DNA of 64,000 bases from Euleptes europaea (Eukaryota > Chordata > Lepidosauria > Squamata > Sphaerodactylidae): the NCBI RefSeq assembly GCF_029931775.1, contig NC_079325.1, positions 37,426,673 to 37,490,672 of the forward strand. The letters run 5' to 3'. Below are positions 42,604 through 56,400 of the stretch, in pieces. Both the position numbers and the translations under genes were made by a program. Within the stretch, counting starts at the first letter, position 1, and every line of letters starts with the position of its first letter. Under the pieces are notes generated by a model, which saw nothing but the letters and a program-made list of their open reading frames with translations, had not been told where the DNA came from and did no database searches.

Positions 42604-45600
42604 ATGGAAGGTGTGCTGTTGATCGTTGTGTTGACCTCCGTCTTCTTGCTTGATGCTGGAGCTGACATCCCCATTCAGCCAGATTTTGATTTCGAAAAGG
42701 TAACAGCACAATGATCTCCTCAACAGGTTCAGAGCCCTGGTGGGATGCTGACCTGAGTATCTCTGCAGGAGGCATCAGCCTAGCCAGTTGATTTACTGAC
42801 CAATTCTAGAGGGGTGGCTCTTTTGGTCCGTTGCAACTAAAACAATAAAGAGTTTTTAAAGGTTTATGAACTGATTGTGACAGAAGCTTTCATGAGCCAC
42901 AGCACGTTTCTTTAGCTTCACAACATTTTAAAACACATACATGAGTCTAGGGTTTCTCCAAAAGAAAAGGGTTTAGTTATGAAGCCTAGCAACCCAAGAC
43001 TTGTTTGTTATGGCAGAAAATGAAAAGGAGCCCCATTCAGGAAAGTCAGAGTTGCAATGTACTACTTCTAGCAGATGATGAAGTGAGAGACAACTTTCTT
43101 CTGTGATGGAGCTACTCCGGTCTGCATTAAGCCCAACCGTGACAGGGTGAAATCAGCATGAAATTTCTTCTTGGCAGCTTCACAGTGGACTTTCTCTTTA
43201 CAACAGTTTTGGCTGATGTATAGCAGCTTCCTTGTCTGTTGCTGATATGGGAGAGTCAAAAAGTTTGAAATGTTCCCCATTATGAACACTATCCTTTAAA
43301 AAATTGTGTTCATTTATGCTCTTGCGTGGCGGCAACCTAGTTTGGCCAATGTAAATGGTAGAAGGGCATGGGGGCATTTGACTCTACAGGCAAAGGAACA
43401 TCAAGTGGTCTTTGTGTGTGCGCGTGCACGCATGTGTGTTAAGTGCCATCAAGAACTTCATAGCAACAACAACTAAAGCAAGAGTAGGCATTACAATAAG
43501 TAGAGGAGTTAAACAGGGATGTGTCTTAGCCCCTTTACTTTTTAAATCTGTTTCTCAAGAACATCACTGAGAGATTGCCAGGGCCAAAATTTACCCAGCC
43601 TTCACTTGGCTCAAAGAAAATTTCTACTCTTTTGTATGCAGATGATGTGGTTTTATTGTTGCTTACTCGAGCAGGGCTTAGGAGGCTGTTGTTCAAGCTT
43701 AGTGACTTATGTAAAGAAGAATCCCTAAGTATTAACTATGCCATGACAAAGGTGATAGTCTCTGGGCAAAGCCTAGGGTTACCAGGTCCCTCCTGGCCAC
43801 TGGTGGGGGAGGGGGTGGTAGGGTACCAGATCCAGGTTGGGAAACTCCTGGAGATTTGGGGATGGATTAAGAACGTAAGAAGGATAAAACACCTGGACCA
43901 TATGGCTTAATGACATCTGCTATAAATGTTTTGAAGAAAGATTAGCAATCCAGCTGCGAAATGTAATCAATGAAATTCAAGAGAGAGAAATAATACCACC
44001 CACTTGGTAAGAAGCGAATATTATATCTTTAATATATAAAGAAGGAAATTATCCATTTTTACTGCAATTGTATAGACCAATCTCTCTGTTAAATATGGAT
44101 TACAAAATTTTTACAACAGTTATGGTGGAAAGATTAAGAAAACGAATCCCTGATGTGATACATGAAGATCAAACAGGATTCGTTCCAAGAAGATATATGG
44201 AAGGCAATATTAGATATTTACTGAATGCATTGAATAGTCTAGGAGAGGTAAAGAAAAAACTGTTTATGTTTTTAGATGCAAGTAATTCATGTATACAAGG
44301 GGATAAAATTATACATCTTTTTTCCCTTTTCTGCTTCCTTTTTTCCCCCATGCAATATACCCTACCCTGTTCTTTCCCCACATGAAAATTGGAAAGCACT
44401 TGTATGGACATCACATTCTGAGATGCATATTACAAATCTCTGTTTCCTCCAGCCGGCATAGCCACCCAGGATGACTGGAGGAGCAGTTCATTTCACTATC
44501 TGCAATACAGACTGAATTGTTTTCTTAGATAGTAATCGCAAAGTCTTCTTTCTAGATTGCTGGGAAATGGTATCCCATTGTGGTGATCCTGGAAAATGTT
44601 GACATGTTTCCAACTGGTTCACCATCTATCCAAGAAGTGTTGCCTTCAAAAAATGGAGATCTACTTATCAAACACTCTTTCATGAAGTAAGTTCCCTTGA
44701 GTTGCTTTGATCATCAACTTCCTTCCTTAAAGAAGATCCATTCATTAAGCTTCTTTTTTCTGTGCGAGCCAAGTATCAACATTCTGCAGCCCAGAGAGCT
44801 GCATTACACAAGTCTGTGCCAGCAGAAAATTAAGCGTGCTGAAAATAAATATTAAATTAATTTAATTAAAAAAAACTTCTTGGTAAGTTTTGATCATGAA
44901 TCTTTTCTCTGTGTTACAAACATTCAGCAACTACTTGGTCTGCAAGAGCATCTAGCACCCAAAGATTTCAAAAAAACCTCCAACATTTGACCAACGACAG
45001 GGATTAAAATTCAACAAGATGACTCGGCACCATGATTCCATTTGAAAACTGAATTTTGGAATTCACAACATTTTGTTTCGACTTCAGAGGAAAGACAAAA
45101 AGGTTGTGTCTGAGGTGAAATGACACCACAAGTAACCAATTTAAAATGCACAGCTGAGGGGGGAAATAATGTGCACTTCCCAGATCCCTATGGTCCAACT
45201 ATATGCTTCCCAGATACAAACAAAATAGCAACAGGGGAGTGCAGTTTGCACTGTTGTGAAAACGAATGTGTACTGGCATGCTGTAGTTAGGCTTTCAGAG
45301 GCTGCTGGAAAACTACCTATTAGTTTAGGCAGGTTTGTTTATTCAATTTTACGGTCCTTAGACGAAACATAAAGCGTTTGCAGGTACCTTGCCTTACCCA
45401 AACCGACAGTATAAAACAATACCTTTTGGTTAAAACGCTATACAAAAGACTACTTTCTTTAAAAACTGGTCAGCAATATAAAATTAAACAATCAATCCAC
45501 TCTACAGCTTTCCATTTCTGTTTAGATTTCCTATAATTAAATACTAATCCCACAAAACGTGGCCACTAACTTTGTTGCCTGAGTAGTAGAAAAGGGCAAG

Positions 45601-48600
45601 AGTCCAGTAGCACCTTAAAGACTAACAAAAATATTTTCTGGTATGGTATGAGCTTTCTGAAGAAGTGAGCTGTGGCTCACGAAAGCTCATACCCTACCAG
45701 AAAATATTTTTGTTAGTCTTTAAGGTGCTACTGGACTCTTGCCCTTTTCTACTACTGCAGACAGACTAACACGGCTACCCACTGTAAATCTGTTACCTGA
45801 GAAAATCCATCCTTAAGAAGGATGTTAACTCTAATGAATTTGGGATAACCAATGCTCTGTCTTAAAAGAGGGCCAAGAATCTTCTCCCTGTCCTCCCTGT
45901 AGTAACAGCACCTAAGAAGGACATGTTCCAGTGTTTCTGGTTCACCACTGTTGCAGGGACAGAGCCTTTGTGAGAATTTTTGGATTTCCCTTCTAATACT
46001 GCGGAGGGCATAGCCGGGCATCGCACTAGAGTAAAGGCAGGGTTGATTTCAGCTAGAAAACAAGCTATGGGCAGAATCTATTGACATCTTAATTGGAACA
46101 GATGAATCTTCCCAAAAGTGAATGGTGGGAATCACCTACTGGTAGAAATGGCAAAGTTGGTAGGGTGAATGCTACTATATACAGCTCATATAATTTTCAG
46201 AGGAAGAAAATATATGGAACAGCAAGCCATGAATGCATGTAAAAAAGGAAGCACCAAATGGCCAGTACTGGGTCTGTTTGGATTTGCATTGAACTTATGG
46301 GCATAGGTCTAGAAAACACAGCCCCAGGTGAGGTGAGTGTAGGGTTGCCAACCTCCAGGTAGGGCTGTCAAAAAAAAAATTCGGTACAGTTCGGATTCGG
46401 CCGAATTTGGCCCTTGTGGGTTCGGTACGTGCCGAAGTCCGAACTCCCCCACTTCGGATCCGTTCAATTCGGCGGGAATTCAAAGTTCGGAAAAAAATTT
46501 GGCCGAATAAAGCTATTAAAAACACAACCGCGCCTTTCCGCGGCTCTGGGGGGGGGGCATTTTTGGGGTTAGAGGTCCCAAACTTTCGGCAGAGCTTCAA
46601 AGGACGTTTATTGAAAGACTCCCCAAGTTTTGTAAAGATTGGGTCGGGGGGGGGCTGAGATATGGGCCCTGAAAGGAGTCCCCCACCCTTAATGTGCATC
46701 TCTCAGCAGAGCTTGCTGCCCACGCACAAAGCTCCCAGCCCCGACAACAGCTGAGACGTTTGCAAACCAACTGCAAAACAACTGCAAAACAACACAACCT
46801 TGTGAAACAACACCTTTGCAACACACAACTGAAACCTCCCCCCTCAAACCAGGGAGCGAGAGACTCGAGAGGGAACACACACCCCAGGCAGAACCGACGA
46901 AAGCCCCCTTTGGCTTCCCCCCACCCACAGAAACTGCTCCCACCCCCCACACACACAGACTCTGCTTTCCCCCCCACACACGCACATACACAGGAGAAAA
47001 ATTATAGATTAAAGCCCCCAAAGGGGTCTTACTGTGGCTGTCTTCTGTTCCATCAAGAGGGGCTGAAGAGGACTTGTCTTGTAATCCAAGATGATTCCAA
47101 TTAGGCACGGAACGTTTTGCTCTGGAGATGCACAGGATCGGCTGATCCATTCATCCCAATAGGGGAAAGGGGAAAGGGGAAAGCCCATATCTCGGGACCC
47201 CCTGACCCAATGTTTACAAAACTTGGGGGGGTATCTTAAGAACACTGGTCTGAAACTCCGCTCAAAGTTTGGGATCTGCACCCCCAAAAATGCGTCCCCT
47301 GCAGCCATGGAAAGAGAAAAGGGGGGAGGCGATATTTCTGCCCCCACTGAACCCATCTTTACAAAACTTGGGTAGTATCTTAAGAATAATTGACTGAAGC
47401 TATGCTAAAAGTTTGGGGGCTATATCCCCAAAAAAGCGCCCCCTGCAGCCACATAAATGGAAAAAGGGGGGGAGGGAAAAGGGGGGGAGCCCATATCTCG
47501 AGACCCCCTGACCCAATGTTTACAAAACTTGGGGGGTATCTTAAGAACACTGGTCTGAAACTCTGCTCAAAGTTTGGGATCTGTACCCCCAAAAATGCGC
47601 CCCCTGCAGCCATGGAAAGAAAAAGGGGGGAGCCCATATCTCGGGACCCCCTGACCCAATGTTTACAAAACTTGGGGGGTACCTTAAGAAGCTTTATCTG
47701 AAGCTCCAGTGAAAGTTTTGTGTCTGTACCCCAAAAAATACGCCCCCTGCAGCCACAGAAAGGAGCGAATGTGCACAAGCACCCCCCCCACACACACACA
47801 CGAGGATTTCTCTCTCTCTCTCTCTCTCTCTCTCCCTGGCCGGGCCGCACATCAGCTGATTCCTCCAGTACTCAATCCTGACTGATTGGCCAGAAGAAGA
47901 CCCAGCTTGCCCACCGATTGGCCGGGGGAGGAGAATGCTGCTTACTGACGGTTATGCTGCTTACTGACGGCCGAATTTGCCGAATTTATTCGCGAACTGC
48001 CGAACTCGCTGAATTCGGCCCCCCCGGTTGCCCGCCAGTTTTGAGTTCGGTTCCTCCCGAACTAAAAACCACCGAATCAGGGGAAATTCGGCTGATTTTC
48101 AGTTCGGGCCGAACCGAATTGACAGCCCTACCTCCATGTACTAGCTGGAGATCTCCTGCTATTACAACTGATCTCCAGCCGATAGAGATCAGTTTACCTG
48201 GAGAAAATGGCCACTTTGGCAATTGGACTCGATGGCATTGAAGTCCCTCCCCAAACCCGCCCTCAGGCTCCGCCCCAAAAACCTCCCACCAGTGGCAAAG
48301 AGGGACCTGGCAACCCTAGGTGAGTGTGTTGGTCTGAATACTGGGTTGGCGGGGACTGTAGTCGGGGGGACCGACAGGAGGGGGTGGTGAGAGCATCTCT
48401 TGGGATTTCTAAGTGTGTGTGGGGGGGAGATCACATCTTTTGAGTCCATTTGCAAGAGCTTCCTTAACCCGGAAAAACAGCACAGCGAATAGCACGTTGG
48501 CTGAGAATCTTTTTTCTTGATCTGCTAGTTTTGTATTTGTGGTGATTTTTTTCTGTATGGGGGTGGGGAAAGCATCCTAAAGTGGTACCCCACATCTGCT

Positions 48601-51600
48601 ACCCCAGTCTACTTACGGAAGCATTATCATTTTTCTTTTCTTCCAGAGATGGAAAATGTGAGACACGGGAAGTTACTGTCACTCATAGTGATGAGCCTGG
48701 TAAATTTTTATCTCATGGTAAGTATAAACCAGGGCTGGATCTGGGGAGGGGGGACTGGGGAGGGTTGCACAGCAGGGTGTAGTTGGACCATTGGCTTTGT
48801 ATGGCCGGCCTCTCTCCGCGGAGGGGGCCGAGGGGCAGGCGGCAAGGAGCAGCTGGTTGGTGGAGGGCAGAGGTGCAAGCCCCTCCCTCCTCTTCCTCAT
48901 CGTTGTTGCTGCCCTCCCCCTCCCTCCTGCATGCTCTCCCAGCCCCTCCTGTCAATTTTGCTGCCAGAGGATGTGGTGATGGCCACAGGCATAGACAGCT
49001 TTAAAAGAAGATTGGATAGATTCATGGAGAGGAGGTCTATCAGTGGCTACTAGCCATGGTGACCTCCGGGTTTGGAGGCCGTTATCCTCTGAATCCCAGT
49101 GCCAGGAGGCAACATCAGGGGATGTCCTGTTGTTGGACCTCCAGAGGAAAGGTTTGGCCACTGGAAGAAGAAGGAGGAGAAGGGTTGATTTTTATATGCC
49201 GACATTCGATACCACTTAAGGAAGAATCTAACCGGCTTACAATCACCTTCCCCTCCCCACAACAGACACCCTGTGAGGAAGGTGGGGCAGAGATTTTGTG
49301 ACTAGCCCAAAGTAACCCAGCTGACTTCATGTGCAGGAGTGGGGAAACAAATCCAGTTCACCAGATCAGCCTCCGCCGCTCATGTGGAGGAGTGGGGGAA
49401 TCAAACCCGGTTCTCCAGATCAGAGTCCACCGCTCCAAACCACCTCTCTTAACCACTGCACCACACTGGCAGACAGGATGCTGGACTTGATGGACCGCTG
49501 GTCTGATCCAGCAGGGCTCCTCTTATGTTCTCATTTCTTATGCCAATGAAAATGGCATGTTAACTCAGCTATTTTTTTCATTTCCTGTCTTCCAGAATAG
49601 TATAGTGGCCGAATACTGGACTTCGATCTGGAAGGCCCAGGTTCAAATCCCTACCCTGCCATGGGAGCTTGCTGGGTGACCTTGAGCCAGTCACATATTC
49701 TCAGCCTAACCTACCTCACAGGATAAAATTTAAAAGGGAAGAATGAAGGATGCCCCCTGAGCTCCTTGGAGGAAGGGCAATATTTTAAAAGTACTTTATT
49801 GATAAAGAATCACAAGGTATTTCACCTATAGGCTGGTGATTAAAACAAACAAATTCAGTTTTAGCACAAAGATAATAGAAAAACAATTCCACCCCTATAG
49901 CTTCGATATTGGTTAGATAGTATAATGAATCAGGAATAGTGTGGAGAAAATACATCCCATCCTGCACGGACTTAACACTCATCATTCTGTTGAAGGTATG
50001 AAGGCTGAAAGAAAAAAAGTCTTCTACAGATCTGGCCGGAACAACCAATCCCTTTCTAGTTCTCACACATGAATTCCCAAAATTTCTGGTTTGTGGTGCC
50101 TGAGGTTTCCATACAGTTTTTTGAGGAATGTGTTAGAGTGTCCCCATTGCTTCTGGGTTTACCCTATCCTAAGACTGAAGTATTCTAAAGGCATCAAATG
50201 TATGTTATGTTTCCCTTTGTCCTTTATCGTCATGGGCTGACCAAAAAAATTGGGCACCCTCCTGCTTGCAACTGGATGGCCCTGTTAATTCTGCCCACTG
50301 CCTTCATTCAGGACTCAGGGATGTAGGGTTGCCAGCTCTGGGTTGGGAAATACCTGGAGATTTTGGGGGTGGAGCCTGAGGAGGGCGGGGTTTGGGGAGG
50401 GGAGGGACTTCAATGCCATAGAGTCCAATTGCCCAAACAGCCATTTTCTCCAGGGGAATTCTCTGTCACCTGGAGATCAGTTGTAATAGCGGGAGATCTC
50501 TAGCCACCACCTGGAGGTTGGCAACCCTACAGGGATGGTACCTGCTTTGGGGGAGGAGATGATGGCTCTGTGGTCCCTTTGCATCTGTCACCTTTAGCAC
50601 AAGAGGCTTTAGGTTATCCTGTGGCACCCTGCCTCTCCCTCAGGATGATATCTCTTCCCATATCCTGGCAGGCAAGGGGATCTATGTTTCCCAGGGCCTT
50701 TCCCTTTGGAGGAGCACAGAGTATTTCATGCATCTAACATGGTGGCCTAATGTTAATCTGAGAATTCTATACCAGTATCCAAAAGATGTATGGAGAGAAA
50801 TCCACCTCTAACGTGCATTTTCTGTTTCTGTGTGCTGAAGATGGGAATAGCACTCTACGTTTTGTGGATGTAAATTATGACAGCTACTACGTGCTTCATG
50901 TTGAAATGCAGAATGCTGCAGCTCTGCATCTATTCAGTAAGTGTCATGGTTGATGGTAGGTAACTATGTTCTTCAGGTTGAACCAGGGAAGTACAATGTT
51001 CTGTATCTATACGGAAGATTTCATAGCGATAGACGCCTTTAGTGAGTAGATGGGGGCTCTGCGATTTGGATATACCTGCCAACACTAGAAATATAAATTG
51101 TAGTGACTGGAAAAACTCACAGCCTTCATCCAAAGAGCTCATGATGGTATATGGAGAGTTATCTCATTTGTTCTAAAGGTAGGTAGATTTACACATACCT
51201 CGGAATGTATAAAAAAGGATTGTATTATTGATCTCCCTCAGAATTACTCTGGTGCTTTGTCTGAACAAATCTCCTTTGCTTTTCACCTTAGATGAAACCC
51301 AATAAGACTCTAATTAGTTGAGAACCCCTCCTTGATACCTATATAAATCAAGAGCTGAGATGTTTTGGTCTTCGGTTTCAAAGTCTTTAAACTTTCTTCA
51401 AAATTCTTCAGATACGTCTCGAAAGACAAACTACACATTTTGCTGACAGCTCTATTTTTCTTCTCCTAGGGTAGGGTACTTTATGGTACTAACAACACTT
51501 TAGAAGCACATATGTTTAAAGGACTGCTCTTACTTGGTGGTGGTGGTGGGAAGAAAACATAGGAATGGGCATTTCAAATGGAACAGAGTCATAAGACAGA

Positions 51601-53398
51601 ATGATTTATCCAAGGCCGTGGAGTGATATCTCTCATGGGTATGTGTGTTTGTCCAGACTCTCCCTGGTTCAGCTTTAACAGCTAGTATACCACACTGGCC
51701 CCCAATGTGGGCTTTAGACCAAGCTCGGAGGGCAGCCCAGAGAACAACTGGTGCCCACCTTTATAGTATGGTGGAGAATGGGGAAATGGAGCTTGCGAGC
51801 ACACCTTTCAGCTGTCCTGGGTCTCCAGCCCAGCCAGGCTCCCCTTCATTCACTCTCCCCCTCTCTCTCAGGGTCTGAACTTGGAACCTCGACCACTTTG
51901 CCATTTACAGGCATAGCACTGCATTTACATCTCCCTCTCCTTTTGCACTTGCTACCGAGGGGACCAACATTCTTAGTTGAGCAGTCTAGGGGAGGAAGAT
52001 TTAACTGCTTCCCCTTCCCCTTCCTGTTACTGATACACATGGACAGAACTGGGGACTAAGTGTGGGTCACAGAGATCAGACCGACTGCATAGAAAGTAAA
52101 AAGTATAAGAAGAAAATAAAAGCACTCTACACCGGCAAACACAATGAGCTGAGCAAGGATAAAAGAAAAGGTGATTAAATGCAATCTTCTAATCTCTAAC
52201 TCTACACATACCTCACACACACATATACAGATGGGATAGGCTATATAATTCTTGGAGCTGAAAGCATTTAGAAATCATCCATTACATTGGATCCAGTATC
52301 TAGAAGGTTCTCCCTCTCAATGGAGATCTAAGGACCATGTGCTCAAAGCTACTTTCTGGAGTCAAGGCTGATCCCTTCTTCTTCCTTGGTGTGTGTGAAA
52401 ATAGAAGAAGAAGAGTTGGTTTTTATATGCTGACTTTCTCTGCCACTTAAGGGAGAATCAAACCAGCTTACAATCACCTTCCCTTCCCCTCCCCACAACA
52501 GACACCCTGTGAGGCAGGTGAGGCTGAGAGAGAATGACTTGCCTGACGTCACCCAGCTGGCTTCGTGTGTACGAGTGGGGAAACAAATCCAGTTCACCAG
52601 ATGCCTCCGCTGCTCATGTGGAGGAGTGGGGAATCAAACCCCCTTCTCCAGATCAGACTCCACCGCTCCAAACCATCTTTCTTAACCACTACACCAGTGG
52701 TCGGCAAACTCATTAGTCAACAGAGCCAAATATCAACCGTACAACAATTGAGATTTCTTTTGAGAGCCACTGTCCTACTTGCTTGTCCCTTTAACTGGAG
52801 ATGCCGGGGATTGAACCTGGGACCTTCTGCATGCCAAGCAGATGCTCTACCGCTGAGCCACAGCCCCTCCCAAATGGTGCAAGTGCAGACTTCCCCCCCT
52901 CCCGGTTCCCAAGCCCCCCAAAATAAAACGGCAACCGAGGCTGGCTGACCAACCCTCGGAGGCCCCCCTGCCGCCGCCGCCCCCCAGGAAGGGGGCTCCT
53001 CTCGGCCCCCTCCCGCCCTCCCGGTGCTGGGCACTGGCAGGCGGTTGGCTTGAAAGGTCCAATGAGAGGAGAGATTCGGGGACATCCCCCCCCCAATTGC
53101 ACTCACATAAAGCTGTCTTATACTGAATCAGACCCTTGGTCCATCAAAGTCCATCGTGCCTGACCCCCACCCCCAGCCGACGGAGTCAGCTTCTGGGAGG
53201 GATTCCCCCGTGCCCCACTGCCGCCGCCCTCCCCTCCTTCCCAGGCCGGCTGGGCGAGGCGGCAGCGGCGGCGGGAGCACACGGGGCGCGCAGCCCTCTC
53301 CGGCCCAGCACAAGGCAGAGCCTGCCTCTCCCCCCCTTGCAGCAGCAGCCTGGGCAGCCAGCCGCCGCCTCTCCCCGCTGTCTCTGATTCCTCCCCGC

Positions 53399-53430
<32 letters not shown>

Positions 53431-56400
53431 GGAAGGCCGGGGGAGGGAGCACCGCCTCCCACTCGCCTGCTGGCTCCTCCTGCCTAGGGTGCGCTGGAGC
53501 CCGGCAGGAGCACGGCGCCTCTGCCTGGTTGGGCACGGGGATGCGGAGGAGCCGCTGAGCCGATGGATGGGGGGTGGGGAGGCGGGGAGCTGGGCCAGGA
53601 ACTGTGGCCGCCCAGGTCCCGGGGAGAGCCGCATTCAAGGGGTCAAAGAGCCGCCTGTGGCTCAGGAGCCACGGTTTGCCGACCACTGCACTACACCAAT
53701 GTTTCTTCAACATAAGAATATAAGAAGTGCCTGCTGCATCAGCAGTAGTCCATCTAGTCCAACATACTTCACAGAGCGTCCAGCCAGTTGCCCTGGAGGG
53801 GCAAACAAACAGGGTATAGATGCCAAAGGCCTCCCCTGCTGCTGCATCCCAGCACTGGTATTCAGAGGTTTGCTGTCCCTGTAGATCAGGGGATAGTGAT
53901 ACATGAATAGCTTTAAAACAGGGTTAGACAGATTCAAGGAGGAGGGTCCATCCATGGCTATTAGCCTTGGTGACTGAAAAGAGCCTCCATCTACAGTAGG
54001 GTTCTCCAAACCTTCTGACAGGTGGAGCCAAGCACAAAATGTCAGTGAGTGAGGTGTGTACAACTGGTTTGTTCCTATGGGCATTTAGTGGAGGATGAAC
54101 GGTTTTTAGTTGTGTTTTAATTGTGTGCTGCTTTTAACTGAGTTACTGGAAGCTTCTGATATTTGTGTCCCGGCAGCCTTTGCTGTTTTTTTTAGCCACC
54201 TAGAGTTTGAGTAGATAAGTGTTTTAAACAAACAAATTAATTTAACTAAAGCTCATACCCTACCAGAAAATATTTTTTGTTAGTCTTTAAGGTGCTACTG
54301 GACTCTTGCCCTTTTCTAATTAAACTAAGTTGGAGGAGGGAATGGACAGGGCCCTTGTTGACCAAGGGTATGACTAGTTGGCCATCATTATGTCTCTTTT
54401 CCCATTGTCAAAACATTTTGTATGGACATCAAAGTGCAAATTTGGAACAGACTCAAGAATCTGAATCCAAATCCTCTCTCTCTCTACCCCACATTGCCAC
54501 TGTTTTCAGTGCAACTTCTGTTTTGTGTCTCAAGCTAGGAAACAGAAAAAGTAGCCAATGAGAAAAAAAAATTCAAGAAGCTTGCCAAGTCAATGGGATT
54601 CAAAGTCCGCCGGCTCAGCGTTCTAAACAAAGGGGGTAAGTGCATTTGGCTGGTGGGATTTATCGCTTTGTATAACGGGAGTAAAGCCCAATGATACAAG
54701 GTTAGTTTCTCTCAGCTCAGCCAATACGTGGCTGGAGGAGGAGTTGGGTCTTCTAAACCAAAATCTCTTGTTTAGGAAAAGAAGAAGAGTTGGCTTTTAT
54801 ATGCCAGCTTTCTCTACCACTTAAGAAAGAATCAAACAGGCTTACAACCACCTTCCCTTCCCCTCCCCACAACAGACATCTTGTGTGGTAGATAGGGCTG
54901 AGAGAGTTCAGAGCGAACTGTGACTGGCCCAAGGTCACCCAGCTGGCTTCATGTGGAGGAGTGGGGAATCGAACCCGGTTCTCCAGGTAAGGGTCTGCCA
55001 CTCTTAACCTGTACACCATGCTGGCTCTCAAGTGATCAATGGCAGCTCAAGTGATCAATGGATTAAATCACCTTTGCTATGATGGAAAGCGAAACAGTTT
55101 GGAAGAATGTTCTTTTCCTTTGTTGCAAGCTAGCACTGCAGGGACTGCGGCATGCAAACCAGGAGCTTCAAAGTACAAGGTTGGTTGAAGCCTAGAAAGC
55201 AACCCTGGAAACATGAGCATTGAAGCATTACAACTTTTTTCAGGTGCAAAACAATCAGGGATGTGCAAAAGGAAGTGTTTTTTCACACAACGCATAGTTA
55301 AATTGTGGAACTCCCTGCCCCAGGATGTGGTGATGGCTGCCAGCTTGGAGGGCTTTAAGAGGGGAGTGGACATATTCATGGAGGAGAGGGGTATTCATGG
55401 CTGTTAATTAGAATGGATACTAGTCATGCTGCATACCTATTCTCTCTAGTATCAGAGGAGCATGCCTATTATTTTGGGTGCGGTGGAACACAGGCAGGAT
55501 GGTGCTGCTGCACTCGTCTTGTTAGTGGCTTACTGGAGGCACCTGCTTGGCCACTGTGTGAACAGACTGCTGGACTTGATGGGCCTTGGTCTGATCCAGC
55601 AGGGCCTTTCTTATGTTCTTATGTTCTAACATCAGCTCCTGTGATTGACAGGTCTGGCTTTATATAGGAAGGTGTGGTCTCCTGCTTGTACCATTTCAGT
55701 CTCCAGTTCCTCCCTCCCTCCAAGTTGATTTCCCTGCAGCTGCTCTAAACTCCGGCCTGGCTCTCATATGGCAGGGAAACCTCATTTCCTGGGCTTAGGA
55801 TATCAATGCCCCATGTCCTGTGATCTTCATAATGCTTCAGGATCCTGTATTCTTTATTTCTTTATTAGATTTTTATCCCACCCTTTCCCGAACTAGGTCG
55901 GGCTCAGGGAAGTTTACATCCATAGAACATCACAAACTATGAACACTAAAAACTTCTTTAACGTTCCAGCAGAAAGTTTTTGTGTTTCCAATTTCAATGT
56001 TCATATTGCAGTTCCATAACATAAATCATACTAAAGTCACAATGAATTACAAATCATTTTAAACAGAACTACAAAGAGAGCCGGTGTGGTGCAGCAAAAA
56101 ACAAAACAGTGTCAAATCCTCACTCTACCACGGAAGCTCACTGGGTGACCTTGGGCTAGTCACATTTTCTCACTCTAACCCTACATCACAGGGCTGTTGT
56201 TGTGAAAAAAATAAGGAAAGAAGAACAATGTTCTAAGCCACTTCGGGTTGCCATTGGAGAAGACCTCCCAAGAGCATTTTTTTTGTGCATCTTAAACTGT
56301 GGTTATAGACTCATGTGGTTTTAGGGTTGTCAACCCATGGGGAAAGAGTTGAGACTAACCTGCTTTTCTGACTTCAACAACAGGTTATTAAAAAATGTTT

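Noticed and set aside
46597-47850. Open frames of 103-156 codons in both orientations
   Set aside because: They lie in the internal tandem repeats of the 1.77-kb hAT; the translations are repeats of the same phrases.
53128-53884. Open frames up to 242 codons on the plus strand and 175 on the minus strand
   Set aside because: GC-rich sequence inside a hAT element; no splice context, no family resemblance, and the termini with target duplications explain the block.
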